DNA of 64,000 bases, taken from Paucidesulfovibrio gracilis DSM 16080 (GTDB lineage Bacteria; Desulfobacterota; Desulfovibrionia; Desulfovibrionales; Desulfovibrionaceae). The stretch lies in contig NZ_FUYC01000003.1 in assembly GCF_900167125.1 (NCBI RefSeq), forward strand, positions 124,001-188,000. Reading direction: 5' to 3'. This document shows, in pieces, positions 35,570 to 45,200 of the stretch. The stretch's first letter is position 1. Every line of letters starts with the position of its first letter. The translations under genes were made by a program, and so were the position numbers. The notes under the pieces were generated by a model. That model saw only the letters and a list, made by a program, of their open reading frames with translations, had not been told where the DNA came from and did no database searches.

Positions 35570-36604
35570 ATGCTTCTTTCCGAGATCGCAACACGGTTGG
35601 GACTGGAACATATCGGTCCTGATCGGGAGATTCTTGGGGTCAACACTTTGGAGAGCGCCGCTGAGTCGGAGCTCTCCTTTCTCGTCAATCCCAAGTATGT
35701 AAAGGCACTGGAAAGCACGAACGCCGGAGCTGTTTTGCTCAGTTCCGAGCATGCCCCGCTGGTTGAGAGCGCTTTACTCAGCAACAATGTATATATGGAT
35801 CTGGCTCGTGTTGTGTCGCTTTTTGCCAAGTCTCAAGGTGACTTTGCCGGACACAGCCCTCTCGCTTTCATCCATGAAACGGCTTCTGTCCATGAAGATG
35901 CTACGGTGTATCCGTTCGCGTTTGTTGGCTCAAAAGCTGTGGTTGGAGCTGATTCCGTCGTTTTTCCTGGTTGTTATGTTGGGGAACGAAGCTCCGTTGG
36001 CGAGGGGTGTTTGTTATATCCCAATGCGGTGCTTATGGCGGATACCACTTTGGGGGACCGTTGTATTTTGCAGCCGGGAGCTGTTTTGGGCGGCGATGGG
36101 TTCGGCTTTGCGCAAACCCCTGTGGGACACATGAAGATTCCGCAGATCGGCCGTGTAGACCTGGGCGATGATGTGGAAGTGGGGGCGAATTCCTCCATTG
36201 ACCGCGCAGCGCTTGATCTGACTCAGGTGGGAAGTGGAACCAAGGTGGATAGCCTTGTCCAGATCGGTCACAACGTGCGAATCGGTGAGCATTGTTTGGT
36301 CGTGGCGGGCAGCGGAATCGGCGGAAGTACCCGCATCGGCGATGGTGTGGTCATCGGGGGACAAGCCGGTATCAAGGACAATATCACCATTGGTGACGGG
36401 TGCATGATCGGTGCGCAGTCAGGGGTGAATAATGATTTATCCGCAGGTAGTAAGGTGACGTATACTCCCATGATGGAGATTGGAACCTATCTACGTGTGG
36501 GAGCCTCGCTGCCTCGGCTTCCTGATTTGTTGAAGCGTGTGCGTCGCCTGGAACGGGAGATCGAGCAGTTGCGGACTACCGAGAACGGGGAAAACAATGG
36601 CTAA
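35570..36604 (+). CDS. lpxD: UDP-3-O-acylglucosamine N-acyltransferase
   Basis: A 344-residue enzyme of lipid A synthesis that adds the N-linked acyl chain. The N-terminal uridine-binding domain (about 1-100) is followed by left-handed beta-helix hexapeptide repeats (about 105-310); the catalytic histidine lies in [13 protein letters not shown] short C-terminal helix follows. It starts 4 bases after the skp stop codon and overlaps fabZ. Confidence 0.95.
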   Translation: MLLSEIATRLGLEHIGPDREILGVNTLESAAESELSFLVNPKYVKALESTNAGAVLLSSEHAPLVESALLSNNVYMDLARVVSLFAKSQGDFAGHSPLAFIHETASVHEDATVYPFAFVGSKAVVGADSVVFPGCYVGERSSVGEGCLLYPNAVLMADTTLGDRCILQPGAVLGGDGFGFAQTPVGHMKIPQIGRVDLGDDVEVGANSSIDRAALDLTQVGSGTKVDSLVQIGHNVRIGEHCLVVAGSGIGGSTRIGDGVVIGGQAGIKDNITIGDGCMIGAQSGVNNDLSAGSKVTYTPMMEIGTYLRVGASLPRLPDLLKRVRRLEREIEQLRTTENGENNG

Positions 36605-37058
36605 TCAAGAAATGTTTATGGATATCAGAGGGATCATGAAGCTTATTCCGCACAGGTATCCTTTCCTTCTCGTGGACAGGGTTGTTTCCTTTGAGGCGGG
36701 ATCCCATATTCAGGCATATAAAAACGTCACCAACAATGAGCCTTTTTTTCAAGGCCATTTTCCCGGATTGCCGGTGATGCCCGGTGTCCTTATGGTTGAA
36801 GCCCTGGCTCAAACCGGAGGTCTGTATGTTATGCAGGATCCGGATATCGAGATTGAGGGTAAAGTCTTCATGTTTACGGGCATCAGCAAAGCCAAGTTCC
36901 GTCGACCCGTGGTCCCTGGCGACAAGCTGATGTTGCGTATGTCCAATATCGTCCGGAAAATGTCGCTTTGGCGGATGAAGGGCGTGGCCGAAGTTGACGG
37001 CGAACTTGCGTGCGAAGCCGAGCTTTCCGCTGCTTTGGTCGATAAGGAGAGTATTTAG
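36597..37058 (+). CDS. fabZ: 3-hydroxyacyl-[ACP] dehydratase
   Basis: A 153-residue hot-dog-fold enzyme that dehydrates 3-hydroxyacyl-ACP in fatty acid synthesis. The catalytic site is [20 protein letters not shown] with the His and Glu pair. Competition with LpxA and LpxD for 3-hydroxyacyl-ACP explains its place between them. ATG 36597 overlaps the lpxD stop; the lpxA GTG begins in its stop codon. Confidence 0.96.
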   Translation: MANQEMFMDIRGIMKLIPHRYPFLLVDRVVSFEAGSHIQAYKNVTNNEPFFQGHFPGLPVMPGVLMVEALAQTGGLYVMQDPDIEIEGKVFMFTGISKAKFRRPVVPGDKLMLRMSNIVRKMSLWRMKGVAEVDGELACEAELSAALVDKESI

Positions 37059-37858
37059 TGTCCACCTCCATCCATCCAAGTGCTATTGTTTCCGATAAGG
37101 CGACGATTGGGGATAACGTCGTCGTAGGACCATGCAGCGTTATCGAAGATAATGTTGTCATCGGCGATGGTTGCGTGATTGAATCCTTCGTTCATCTTAA
37201 GTCCTACGTCCGGCTTGGCGTTGACAACCACGTTCATTCGTACGTGTGCATTGGTGGTGAACCGCAGCATCTTGCCTATAAAAATGAGGAAACATGGGTT
37301 GAGATCGGCGATTCCAACACGCTCCGCGAATGTGTGACGGTCAACCGTGGTACTGTGCAGGGCAACGGCAGAACCGTGCTTGGATCTCATTGTCTGCTCA
37401 TGGCGTATGCACATGTCGCGCATGACTGCATTTTGGGTGATCATGTCATCATGGCCAATGCGGTCAATTTGGCCGGTCATGTCGAAATCGGCAATCATGC
37501 GGTGGTAAGCGGTATGGCAGCGGTTCAGCAGTTTCTTCGAATCGGTGAGTATGCGTTTCTCGGCGGTTCGAGTGGATACAATCTCGATATTCCGCCGTAC
37601 ATGCTCGCTCACGGTGTACGTGGCCGCCTGATGGGACCGAACCTCATCGGACTGCGGCGGCATGGGTTTGACACAACGGTTTGCCGTGCATTGAAAAAAG
37701 CCTACAAAATAATATTCCGATCCGGCCTGCCTCGGGAAAAGGCTCTTGAGCAAGCGTTGAACGACTATCCAGATGTGGCTGAAGTGGCCAATCTCGTCGG
37801 ATTCATGCGCGGCACCAAATGCGGCGTAGCACCGGATTTCCATAAGAACGGCGACTGA
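37058..37858 (+). CDS. lpxA: UDP-N-acetylglucosamine acyltransferase
   Basis: A 266-residue enzyme for the first step of lipid A synthesis: O-acylation of UDP-GlcNAc from acyl-ACP. Hexapeptide repeats span residues about 5-190, the catalytic histidine is in AYAHVAHDC, and a C-terminal helical domain carries NLIGLRRHGF. GTG 37058 overlaps the fabZ stop. Confidence 0.95.
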   Translation: MSTSIHPSAIVSDKATIGDNVVVGPCSVIEDNVVIGDGCVIESFVHLKSYVRLGVDNHVHSYVCIGGEPQHLAYKNEETWVEIGDSNTLRECVTVNRGTVQGNGRTVLGSHCLLMAYAHVAHDCILGDHVIMANAVNLAGHVEIGNHAVVSGMAAVQQFLRIGEYAFLGGSSGYNLDIPPYMLAHGVRGRLMGPNLIGLRRHGFDTTVCRALKKAYKIIFRSGLPREKALEQALNDYPDVAEVANLVGFMRGTKCGVAPDFHKNGD

Positions 37859-37862
37859 TCCC

Positions 37863-38693
37863 ATGTCTGAATCGCTACCTGTTATCGGGCTTATCGCCGG
37901 AGGGCGTCAATTTCCGGTACTTGTGGCCCAGGGCGTGAAGCAGGCAGGGCACACTTTGGTTGTGGCCTGTTTTGAGGGACATTCGAATCTTGACGTGCTT
38001 TCGTATGCGGATGCCTACGAGGTCTTGAAGCTCGGGAAACTCTCCAAACTGCTGGCGTTTTTTAAACGGCATGGCGTCGAAGATGTGGTTATGGCCGGAA
38101 CCATCGATAAGCCGCGTATTATGGATGTCCGGCATTTTGACATGCGGGCGCTCAAAGTCATCTTTAAGAACAAAAACAAAGGTGATTCCAATCTGCTTGG
38201 TGCGCTGACCCATGAGTTGGAGCAGGAGGGGATGCGGGTAGTGCCGCCCCACCAACATGTTCCGCAATTGTTAACCCCTGAAGGGGTTCTTACCAAGCGT
38301 GCCCCGTCCGAACGTGAGATGAACGATCTGCGTCTTGGATGGAGTATTGGCAAGGAGCTTGGCAGGTTGGATATCGGTCAATGTCTTGTTCTGCGGGAAG
38401 GCATTGTTTCTGCCGTAGAGGCGTTGGAGGGAACGGACGAGGCCATACGTCGCGGCTGCCAGTTGGGTGGTGACGAGTGTGTCGTTGTTAAGGTTTTCAA
38501 GCCGGGGCAGGAAGAGCGTGTGGATTTGCCGAGTGCCGGTATTGAAACCGTGCAGGTGATGGCGGAGGGCAAGGCCACGTGCCTTGGGATCGAAGCGAAC
38601 CGAAGTTTACTTTTTGATCGAGATGAAACCGTTGCTGAAGCTGACCGGTTGGGAATTAGCATCGTGGGGATGTGTTTTCCCGAATCTTCTTAG
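37863..38693 (+). CDS. lpxI: UDP-2,3-diacylglucosamine diphosphatase LpxI
   Basis: A 276-residue enzyme that hydrolyses UDP-2,3-diacylglucosamine to lipid X and UMP, the LpxI alternative to LpxH. The N-terminal part has GLIAGGRQFPVLVA and DVVMAGTIDKP; the C-terminal catalytic domain includes VLREGIVSAVEALEGTDEAI and the final GMCFP segment. It is the last gene of the nine-gene operon. lpxB and lpxC are absent from the window. Confidence 0.92.
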   Translation: MSESLPVIGLIAGGRQFPVLVAQGVKQAGHTLVVACFEGHSNLDVLSYADAYEVLKLGKLSKLLAFFKRHGVEDVVMAGTIDKPRIMDVRHFDMRALKVIFKNKNKGDSNLLGALTHELEQEGMRVVPPHQHVPQLLTPEGVLTKRAPSEREMNDLRLGWSIGKELGRLDIGQCLVLREGIVSAVEALEGTDEAIRRGCQLGGDECVVVKVFKPGQEERVDLPSAGIETVQVMAEGKATCLGIEANRSLLFDRDETVAEADRLGISIVGMCFPESS

Positions 38694-38724
38694 GTTGGTT
38701 GGAAAAGTTTCATTAAAGAAAGTG

Positions 38725-38759
38725 GGCCGCTTCCAGTTTGTCTGGAAGCGGCCTTTTTT
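38725..38759 (+). terminator. Strong terminator of the lpx operon
   Basis: A perfect 12-bp stem (GGCCGCTTCCAG / CTGGAAGCGGCC) with a 5-base loop and six T bases. Its T-run touches the stop codon of the convergent FmdB-like gene. Confidence 0.92.
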
Positions 38760-39006
38760 ATCGGATGTTCCGGCCACAGCATGAGCCGGGAATGCAGCCG
38801 CTTTCGTTCGGCCGGGAACCGCAACAGCCATGGCCGTTTGTATCCGGCGTACGGTGTTTGGATGTCCCGACAGCCCCGGGGACGGAGACCAATGGGATCC
38901 CATCGCCTTCACCGCAATGCGGGCAGTCCGGAGCCCGGTCTCCATGGTTAATAAGTTCCACATAGTCATTTCCACAGTGTGGGCAGTGATATTCACGAAG
39001 CGGCAT
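38758..39006 (-). CDS. FmdB-like zinc-ribbon protein with cysteine-rich tail
   Basis: An 82-residue small protein. Residues 1-35 form the zinc ribbon of the FmdB/CxxC_CxxC_SSSS family: YHCPHCG then CPHCG, a four-cysteine metal site. The C-terminal 35 residues add cysteines in GHGCCGSRP, GCIPG and SCCG, which the usual family members lack to my knowledge. The role is probably regulatory or metal related. It is the last gene of the minus-strand sigma-54 operon, 15 bases after the CGGC gene. Confidence 0.8.
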   Translation of the reverse strand: MPLREYHCPHCGNDYVELINHGDRAPDCPHCGEGDGIPLVSVPGAVGTSKHRTPDTNGHGCCGSRPNESGCIPGSCCGRNIR

Positions 39007-39021
39007 GGCATACCTCGTCTT

Positions 39022-39387
39022 TTAGACGGCGAAGATGTCCTTGGGCAAATAGGGGTGTGCCCCAAGAATAACCGGAATGCCGGCTGTTTTAACGATTTTT
39101 TGTTTGATGATCTCCGCATGAGGGCAGTGCAGGTCCAGGCACGGTGCCACATGGAGATGGGTCGGCATTTCCTGCATGGGCGCATTCCAGAGTTTCATTT
39201 GCGCAAGACGCATTACAATGGCTTGCCCGGGGCAGCCTCCGCAACTCAATAAACCAATCAACTGCGCATCGGGACCGTAAGCGGCAAATTCACCCTCACG
39301 ACGGTTGAACGCAACCATACAGCGGGAACAGCCTACACAGATTTCGTTCATCGTCTGTTGACAGCCGACAATCAGTACCTTCTCCAT
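39022..39387 (-). CDS. CGGC-domain protein
   Basis: A 121-residue cytoplasmic protein with the name-giving motif LLSCGGCPG (residues about 45-55), two further clusters near the N-terminus (CVGCSRC) and HCPHAEII. The family is thought to bind a metal or iron-sulfur cluster, but its activity is unknown. It lies 22 bases downstream of the first iron-sulfur ATPase and 15 bases upstream of the FmdB-like gene, so it is almost surely cotranscribed with both. Confidence 0.82.
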   Translation of the reverse strand: MEKVLIVGCQQTMNEICVGCSRCMVAFNRREGEFAAYGPDAQLIGLLSCGGCPGQAIVMRLAQMKLWNAPMQEMPTHLHVAPCLDLHCPHAEIIKQKIVKTAGIPVILGAHPYLPKDIFAV

Positions 39388-39409
39388 GCGTCGTCACCTC
39401 CAGGTCGTT

Positions 39410-40273
39410 TTAATCGTTGAGAAGTGATTCCAGGCTGTTCCATATGGAACTGATGGAACGCCCCAGTCCGTCCGGGTCGTATTCATAAATGGTCTGCCCG
39501 TTAATTTGCGCTTTCGTGACGTTGTCGTCATAGGGCAATGCCCCGAGAACCGGAATGGCATGCGAAGCACAGTACTGCCGAAGTTCTTCTTCCAGTTCGG
39601 GGTTGATGCCGCTTTTGTTGATGATCAACGTTGACGGCATCTTGAAGTGTTGTGTTAACTGGTGAACACGTTTGAGGTCATGTACGGCGGAAATTGTAGG
39701 TTCAGCGACCATGACGGCCAGATCCGCATCGGTGAGTGAGGCGATGACGGGGCAGCCGACTCCCGGGGATCCGTCGACCAAGACCAGATTGATGTTTTGT
39801 TCTTCGGCTACCTCCTTGGCCTGCTGTCGTACCGAGGTAACCAGTTTGCCGGAGTTCTCCTCGCCAATGCCGAGAGCGGCATGGATCATGGGACCGAAAC
39901 GCGTGCTTGAACGGTACTGTTCACCACAGGTTCGTGGATGCATCGTCACAGCCTGCACTGGGCAAACGTACGCGCAAACCCCGCATCCTTCGCAATGTTC
40001 GGGCATGATTTGAAAGTCTTCGTTTATGGCATCAAACCGGCAATGCTCCCTGCAAAGGCCGCAGGACGTGCAAATTGCGGGGTCTAGTTCCGGCTGCTCT
40101 CCGCTGACGAAGGGGGTTGTTTCTTCAATCGTCGGATGAAGCACCAGATGAAGATCCGCTGCATCCACATCGCAGTCTGCAAGAACCTTGTCCGGCCCAA
40201 GCCCGGCCAGGGCCGCGGTAACGCTGGTTTTGCCCGTGCCGCCTTTGCCGCTTATGACGACCAGCTGTTTCAT
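39410..40273 (-). CDS. ParA/MinD-type ATPase with inserted 2x[4Fe-4S] ferredoxin domain
   Basis: A 287-residue P-loop ATPase with deviant Walker A GKGGTGKTS (residues 9-17), DCDVDAADL, and DGSPGVGCPV as switch II. Between them lies a ferredoxin insert (about 64-110) with two CxxCxxCxxxC motifs (CTSCGLCREHC, CEGCGVCAYVC). Such pairs occur with NifX/ORP proteins in anaerobes; in D. vulgaris the orp operons carry two of them. The stop overlaps nothing, but the start overlaps the preceding ATPase by 4 bases (ATGA). Confidence 0.92.
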   Translation of the reverse strand: MKQLVVISGKGGTGKTSVTAALAGLGPDKVLADCDVDAADLHLVLHPTIEETTPFVSGEQPELDPAICTSCGLCREHCRFDAINEDFQIMPEHCEGCGVCAYVCPVQAVTMHPRTCGEQYRSSTRFGPMIHAALGIGEENSGKLVTSVRQQAKEVAEEQNINLVLVDGSPGVGCPVIASLTDADLAVMVAEPTISAVHDLKRVHQLTQHFKMPSTLIINKSGINPELEEELRQYCASHAIPVLGALPYDDNVTKAQINGQTIYEYDPDGLGRSISSIWNSLESLLND

Positions 40274-41133
40274 GCCAACTCCTTTCCTGTGCGGCGCTCA
40301 ATGGCCGCGACAATCGTATCAAAATGTTCTGCAAATCCGGGAACGGCATCAATGAGCAACTGCCCTTGCGAGTAGGCTTTTGCGGCGTCCCGTTCGTGAG
40401 GGAGAGAGGCCAGAAGCGGGATGTCTTGTTTCTCAAGGTAGCGTTCAACTCGGTCATCGCCCATTCCAGCACGGTTCAGTACCACTCCGAAGGGAACGTC
40501 AAGCTCACGCAAAAGCTGCACTGCAATATCCAGGTCATGCAGACCAAAGGGCGTGGGTTCGGCCACCAGCACGGCGTAATCAACGCCTTGCAGGGAGCAG
40601 ACCACCGGACAGGATGCTCCCGGGGGGCAGTCAAGCAGGGTAAGGCCGGTTTCACCGGCGCGTTGCTTGATTGCCTTGATCAGCGGCGGAGCCATGGCTT
40701 CCCCGATGCGCAACAATCCTTGATAATAGGTAATGCCCTCGGAACGACCGATGCTGCTGACACCGATTTCCCGGGTGCCTTCGCTGATGGCATTGACCGG
40801 GCAGGCCAACTCGCATAAGCCGCAACTGTGGCACAGCTCCGGGAAGGCCATCATGTGGCCTGCCATGCAGATGAGTGCTTTAAATCGGCATAGTTCAACG
40901 CATTTTTTACACGTTTCTCCGAGGCAGACTTCTTCATCAATGACGGGAACAGGAACGAATTCTGTTTTTTTCTCGCTCAATTCCGTGGAAAGGAAGAAGT
41001 GCGCATTCGGCTCTTCCACGTCACAGTCTACAAATGAGACCGGGACGCCTTTTTTACTGAGATGTTTGGCAAGGTTGACCGCCACCGTTGTTTTCCCGGT
41101 GCCTCCCTTGCCGCTTGCTATGGCGATGTTCAT
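40270..41133 (-). CDS. ParA/MinD-type ATPase with inserted ferredoxin domain, first of pair
   Basis: A 287-residue sister of the preceding ATPase and first gene of the operon. Walker A is GKGGTGKTT, then DCDVEEPNAH, a ferredoxin insert with CHSCGLCELACP (four cysteines) and a first, atypical cluster (CLGETCKKCVELC), and DCPPGASCPV as switch II. The first cluster has an extra residue between the cysteines. Functions proposed for this family include metal or cluster loading and cell-division positioning; neither can be decided here. It is read from a sigma-54 promoter about 60 bases upstream. Confidence 0.92.
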   Translation of the reverse strand: MNIAIASGKGGTGKTTVAVNLAKHLSKKGVPVSFVDCDVEEPNAHFFLSTELSEKKTEFVPVPVIDEEVCLGETCKKCVELCRFKALICMAGHMMAFPELCHSCGLCELACPVNAISEGTREIGVSSIGRSEGITYYQGLLRIGEAMAPPLIKAIKQRAGETGLTLLDCPPGASCPVVCSLQGVDYAVLVAEPTPFGLHDLDIAVQLLRELDVPFGVVLNRAGMGDDRVERYLEKQDIPLLASLPHERDAAKAYSQGQLLIDAVPGFAEHFDTIVAAIERRTGKELA

Positions 41134-41191
41134 GGACCTCCCGAAATGGCCGTGTACGGGACACGGGATGGTTGTTTTTTAGGATGTGGAA

Positions 41192-41206
41192 GCAATGCCT
41201 GTGCCA
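41192..41206 (-). promoter_or_regulatory. Sigma-54 promoter of the iron-sulfur ATPase operon
   Basis: On the minus strand TGGCAC, 5 bases, TTGC (then TT) matches the -24/-12 consensus with the required GG-N10-GC spacing. The predicted start is near 41180, leaving a leader of about 47 bases to the ATG at 41133. Confidence 0.85.
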
Positions 41207-41272
41207 GAAGATTTTCTTCTTCTTTACGGTGTGTTACAAGCAGCTATCTGTCGCATGGACAAAAAAAGCGCC

Positions 41273-41301
41273 TTGATTTTGATCTGGTTAGGACGCAAAA
41301 T
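41273..41301 (+). promoter_or_regulatory. Candidate sigma-70 promoter of the DUF89 gene
   Basis: TTGATT and CAAAAT are separated by 17 bases, with a leader of about 54 bases before the ATG at 41362. The -10 overlaps the palindrome at 41292-41306. Confidence 0.5.
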
Positions 41302-41306
41302 GCGTC
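41292..41306. promoter_or_regulatory. Palindrome, candidate enhancer/operator
   Basis: GACGCA-AAA-TGCGTC is a perfect 6+6 palindrome centred about 100 bases upstream of the sigma-54 promoter, a usual distance for an activator site, and on top of the -10 of the DUF89 promoter. Confidence 0.5.
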
Positions 41307-41361
41307 TGAGATGAGCTTGTTAAGATGGAATGGAACGATCATAGATGAGCAGGAGATTTGT

Positions 41362-42213
41362 ATGCGAACGGAATTGGATTGTATACCTTGCTTTTTCCGC
41401 CAAGCCCTTGTCGCAGCTCGAAGGGTTTGTCCGGATGATGTGAAGATTCAGACCCAGGCTTTGAGCCGACTGGCTGAGATGGTTCCCTTGTTTGATTTGC
41501 ATCAATCTCCGCCGGCCCTGGCAGGGAAGTTGTATGCCATGCTTCGTGAGCTTACCGGCCAGGATGACCCGTTTGTTGAGGAGAAAAAACAAGCCAATGC
41601 CCGTGTCCTGGAACTCTTGCCCGAACTGGCGTCCATTGTTCGGCAGAGCACCGATCCATTGAAAACCGCTCTCGAAATATCCATTGTTGGCAACTATATG
41701 GATTGTGGGGTGGGAGTGGAGTTTGATTGGGAATCGGAGCTTCAACAGCTTGGCGGCGCATTTGATCAAGATACGTTGGCCGCTTTTCGTGAACGTCTTA
41801 AGCCTGAGAGTCAAGTGCTCATCGTTGGCGATAATGCCGGTGAAATCGGTCTGGACCGGTTGCTCGTCAAGGAACTTCTTGTCGCAGGCGCCCGGGTGAC
41901 GTATGCAGTACGAGGGCAGTCTATTTTAAATGACGCCACGTTGGAGGATGCGGAGGCCGTGGGGATGACAGATTTGTGCCGCGTGGTATCTTCAGGCGTG
42001 GATACGCCGGGGGCGGTGTTGGAGCGTTGTTTGCCGGAATTCCATTCGATGCTGCACAGCGCCGATGTGGTGATTGCCAAGGGGCAGGGAAACTATGAGG
42101 CGCTTGCCGGATCCGGCTTGGACGTGTTCTTTGCTTTTAAAGTAAAATGCCCTGTGGTGGCCCGTTTGGCAGGGTTGCCGGAAAAGACTTCCGCGTTTTT
42201 CCATCAGCGGTGA
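41362..42213 (+). CDS. DUF89 (damage-control phosphatase) family protein
   Basis: A 283-residue metal-dependent phosphatase of the DUF89/ARMT1-like family, which removes phosphate from damaged or surplus phosphometabolites. The N-terminal CIPCFFRQ is the CxxC of the prokaryotic subfamily, and VGDNAGEIGLDRLL holds the Asp-Asn metal site; YMDCGV and GQGNYEAL are further conserved pieces. AGGAG precedes the ATG by 5 bases. It is divergent from the iron-sulfur ATPase operon. Substrate unknown. Confidence 0.87.
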   Translation: MRTELDCIPCFFRQALVAARRVCPDDVKIQTQALSRLAEMVPLFDLHQSPPALAGKLYAMLRELTGQDDPFVEEKKQANARVLELLPELASIVRQSTDPLKTALEISIVGNYMDCGVGVEFDWESELQQLGGAFDQDTLAAFRERLKPESQVLIVGDNAGEIGLDRLLVKELLVAGARVTYAVRGQSILNDATLEDAEAVGMTDLCRVVSSGVDTPGAVLERCLPEFHSMLHSADVVIAKGQGNYEALAGSGLDVFFAFKVKCPVVARLAGLPEKTSAFFHQR

Positions 42214-42244
42214 CGCAACCGCGCGTTGCTGCTTGCGAGTGTGC

Positions 42245-45200
42245 ATGCTGCGAAAAATTACGCTTATCACCCTTATTACCGCTCTCCTGAGCGCACTATT
42301 GCTGGCTGCGGGACTTCTGGCCCTGGATTGGTATCTGGGGACAGAACGGTTTCGTGAACGGTTGGCGTTGCTCGTTTCCGAAACGTATGGCTATGAAGTT
42401 ACGTTTGAAGGGGAACTTGGGGTCAGTGTGTACCCCTGGCTTGGTCTGGAAACCGGCCCACTGAGCATTCGTGCCGAACCGAATGGGGAGCCGTTGCTGC
42501 GGGCTTCGGAAGTCTCCGCCAAGGTGGCGCTGGTGCCGCTTTTTTCGCAGAAATTGGAATTCGATACCATCTTCCTGAATCATATTGATGTGATGGTCCG
42601 CAGGGCAAAGGACGGAACCACCAATGTTGATGAGTTGGTGGAAATACTTGTCCCTCACGGCGAGGCCCGGCCAGTGCATGATCCGTCCTTTCGGGTCCGT
42701 TCCGTTCGGGTGCGCGGCATCCAAATGCATAATGCGGGTTTCCGCTATGTTGACGAAGCCACGGGGAAGACGTGGATCGTATCGGACGCCTCGTTTCAGA
42801 CCGGAGAATACACCACGGGACAACCGTTGCCGTTTTCGCTGGGAGGAGTGCTGCAGCATACGGGGGTGGCTGTTGAAGCGCGATTGGACGTCAGCGGCAA
42901 TATGGAAATGGACTTTGAGGCCAAGGCGTTGCGGCTCGTGGAATCTCGGTTGAATTTGATCCTCCGGGGCGCGGAATTGCCTGTGCAAGGTGACGAAGTG
43001 CATTTCACCTCGAAGCTGGCGTTGGACACAACGAAAGGAACCTGTCGGTTTGACGGGTTTCACCTCAAATTGCCGCATCTCTTGCTGGACGGAAGCGTGG
43101 AATGTCGCGAAATGTTTTCCTCGCCTTCGATCCGGGGGACGGTGCGAAGCGGACAATTTTCTCCCAGAGAAGTGGTGAACGATATTTTCCCGGAAACTAT
43201 TCCAGATAAGGACAATGGTATCTTTCGGGCCGCCCAGTTCGCGTTGCGGTTTGACGCGGATATGGATGGAGTGCGTGTTGCTGATCTCGCGGTTGTTTGT
43301 GATGACACTCGGCTGGCTGGCGCGCTGTCGGTCCAGGATTTCGCTGATCCGGAGTATTCCTTTCAACTGCATGCCGATGCTTTGGATTTTGACCGGTACT
43401 ATCGTTTGTTCATTGTTGACGAGCCGTTTTACCTGGATGATTTTTTCCCGTCCTTTTTCCAGGGGGCCAAAGCCGAGGCAGACCTGACGCTTGATTCCGT
43501 GACGCTTGGCGGAGAAGAATTGAAGGATTCTCGTTGGGCAGGGCTATGCGCCGACGGCAAGGTTCGTCTTGAATTGCTTTCCGCAGATGTGTTGGATGGA
43601 ACGGCCAAAGGCGTTTTTCAGGCAAGTATTGCAGCCAACCAGGAAGACGGCGGGTACGCCTTGGGCCTGGATATGGACATGGCCTTGAAGGGGATGGCGT
43701 TGGGGGATTTGCCGTTGGTGGGGAGTGCGTTGCCCCGCCCGCAGGGCAGGGGAGAAATGCGGCTTGTCGCCACCGTGCCTCCCATGCATTTTCAAGGCCC
43801 GGATGTCGTGGACGATGTTTTGTTGGGCATCGAAGGAGAACTGGCATACAAGCTGCGGGATGTGCGCCTGACCTCTGGAAGCGGTAAAGAAACGCGTCGC
43901 TGGAATGTAGGCAACGTCGAGGCGCAGGTGGCGTTTTCCCCCTTGGGAGAGCGAAGTGGAGAAAAACGCTACGCCTTCACCCTCTCCGGTGGCGGAAAAG
44001 GCGCGGGCAAGGACTTTTCATCCTGGCTTTCCCTGGACGGTCGGTTCAGCGTAACCCGAAGGTATGAGGATGTCCGGCTGGACGGCATGCAGGTCAAAGG
44101 GCGGTATGAAGGCAGTCTTTTACCTGAATATGCCCCTGCCATGGATTTTAGTGTCAGTGGGGCGCTGCGTGTGGATACCCAGCGACTGCACCTGCGCGAC
44201 ATTCGTATGAGCTGTTTTGATGGGGAAGTATTGGCCACGCTTGAAGGGCACCGGGTTTTTGAAAAAGACTACACCCTCACCGGCCTTGTGTCATACGAAA
44301 CCGACAATCCTATGGGCTTGTTGCATTGGATGAGCTTGAAGCCTGGCAAGCCGCGTGGAGAAAACGCCTATTCTCATTTGCGGATAGCTTCTCAATATTC
44401 CCTGACCCCTCTGAAGGCCGTGTTCCATCATTGCGAGATTGGGATGGACGGGGCCGAGGCGCGTGGGGTGGTTCGGGTTGAGGATTTGGATACCGGGCGC
44501 ATTACGTTTGATTTGTCCGCTGGTAGCGTTGATATCGACCAATATCGTCCCAAAAAGAAAAAGCGTCGGGATCCGCATGAATGTGTAGACCCCACGCAGC
44601 TTCGGCCCATTCTCCTGCCGTTGGAAACCTTGCGGGACTTGCGGGCCGAGGGGACTCTGCGGGTCAAGGATCTATTGCTTTACAAGCTGCACTTTACGGA
44701 TCTCCGTGCCGATGTTTTGGCTCGCGACGGGCAACTGACCACCTCCGCCCTGGACGGCACATTTTATGGCGGGGAGTTGGAAGGTGGATTCACTGCCCGA
44801 GCCGCCAAGGCATTCATCGTCATGTCCTTGAATCTGCGGGCCGATGATTTTCGGGCAGGTCCGTTTATGGCGGACATTGGCGGCAAGGAATATGTCATGG
44901 GTACGGGAGTACTTTTCCTTGATGTGCAGAGCATGGGGCGCACCGATGACGACATTATCGCCAATTTGGATGGCCGGGGCGGCTTCACGGTTTTGGATGG
45001 ATCGTACAAATTTTCCGGTAAGCCCGGTAACGCCAAGTTGGAAGAGGGCGACAAGAGCATTTTGGATGGCCGGAACGGCTTTACCGGAGCCGGGGCGCTG
45101 TTCCGCATTGAGGACGGCGGTTTCTATAATGAGGACTTCAGCATGGACGCCACGTTCATGGAACTGAGCGGAGCCGGGAACTTCAATATCAACACCAACA

